Shown here in pieces: positions 22,534 to 22,912 of a stretch of 22,912 nucleotides of DNA. This stretch comes from a virus, in the IMG/VR virus record IMGVR_UViG_3300042905_003812, positions 1 through 22,912 of that record. One strand, 5' to 3'. Each line of letters begins with the position of its first letter. Positions within the stretch are counted from its first letter, which is position 1. A program made the translations under genes and the position numbers. The notes under the pieces are model-generated. The model was not told the origin of the DNA and ran no database searches. It saw only the letters and a list, made by a program, of their open reading frames with translations.

Positions 22534-22912
22534 ATGAAAAACTTGACAAAACTTGATGAATGTGTGGCCTGCGGCAGTGATAGATTGGTGTTGACACTGG
22601 ATCTCAATGATCAGCCATTGGCAAACACATATCCACCCACAGCAGATGACAATGAACCGCACTATCCATTGGCTGTAAATCGTTGCACAGATTGTTGTCA
22701 CTTGCAACTGACACACATTGTTGATCCAGAATTAATTTATAAAGACTATGCCTACGTGAGTGGTACCAGTCAGACCTATCTTGATTACATGTCGTGGTTC
22801 GCCAAGTGGTGTAGAGAATATAGCGACCTCTGGCGCGGGCATGTGTTAGATATTGGTTGCAATGACGGCAGTCAATTGGATGCATTTGACAAGCTCGGGT
22901 ACAATACATACG
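22534..22912 (+). CDS. Sugar C-methyltransferase, N-terminal part (runs off the window)
   Basis: 126 residues are visible and the frame is open to the window end. Four Cys, Cys10/Cys13 and Cys51/Cys54, form the putative zinc domain of NDP-hexose C-methyltransferases (PF08421 as recalled): DLNDQPLANTYPP, YPLAVNRCTDC, HLQL, and DYAYVSGTSQ are typical. LDIGCNDGSQLDAF (105-118) is the SAM motif I. The relatives add a methyl group to C3 of a 4-keto-deoxysugar, fitting the 4,6-dehydratase two genes upstream. It starts 3 nt after the previous stop without a clear Shine-Dalgarno. Confidence 0.9.
   Translation, partial: MKNLTKLDECVACGSDRLVLTLDLNDQPLANTYPPTADDNEPHYPLAVNRCTDCCHLQLTHIVDPELIYKDYAYVSGTSQTYLDYMSWFAKWCREYSDLWRGHVLDIGCNDGSQLDAFDKLGYNTY

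Noticed and set aside
22604-22909. Minus-strand open frame of about 100 codons
   Set aside because: It lies opposite a clear C-methyltransferase with the correct zinc and SAM motifs.
1-22912. tRNA genes, CRISPR arrays or insertion sequences
   Set aside because: None was recognised by reading; a covariance-model or repeat search was not possible here.

Overview
The window is most likely part of a T4-like (straboviral or cyanophage-type) myovirus genome from an aquatic bacterial host. The evidence is a gp32-type single-stranded DNA-binding protein followed by a UvsX recombinase and a UvsY-like candidate, a MazG-like pyrophosphohydrolase, a DUF2452 protein, very dense gene packing with ATGA and TAATG junctions, and small uncharacterised cistrons. 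No tRNA, rRNA, transposase, integrase or CRISPR array was seen. The host cannot be named from the sequence.

Layout. (1) 1-3076, plus strand: recombination/replication block (gp32, strong terminator, uvsX, small protein, UvsY-like protein, small protein). (2) 3063-4570: a methyltransferase and a cytidylyltransferase-phosphomannose isomerase cupin fusion. (3) 4565-7299: a small minus-strand gene, a 392-residue protein with a possible nuclease core, and a plus-strand run of four genes (58-residue protein, MazG-like, membrane protein, DUF2452) behind a near-consensus sigma70-type promoter. (4) 18738 down to 7259, minus strand: eleven intact cistrons plus one decayed one, nearly all joined by 1-4 nt overlaps, behind one good promoter. 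In transcription order they are a GT34-like glycosyltransferase, zinc-ribbon methyltransferase, RfbH-type PLP dehydrase, NeuB-family synthase, acetolactate-synthase-like ThDP enzyme, SDR, sugar-phosphate cyclase, FGGY kinase, epimerase remnant, second zinc-ribbon methyltransferase, intact epimerase and RmlB-like dehydratase. (5) 18816-22912, plus strand: GT17 glycosyltransferase, radical SAM/SPASM enzyme, small conserved-looking protein, second 4,6-dehydratase, probable glycosyltransferase, and the start of a sugar C-methyltransferase.

Together, regions 4 and 5 look like a phage-carried programme for making and transferring unusual sugars: 4,6-dehydration, 3-deoxygenation, possible two-carbon branching, C-methylation, a PEP-dependent chain extension, and an SDR-cyclase-kinase cassette that would suit a sedoheptulose-derived C7 cyclitol. 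That cassette (about 10030-13086) is visibly more AT-rich than its neighbours and is followed by a broken duplicate of the epimerase gene, both signs of recent cassette exchange. Whether the product decorates virion, phage DNA or host surface cannot be told from the sequence.
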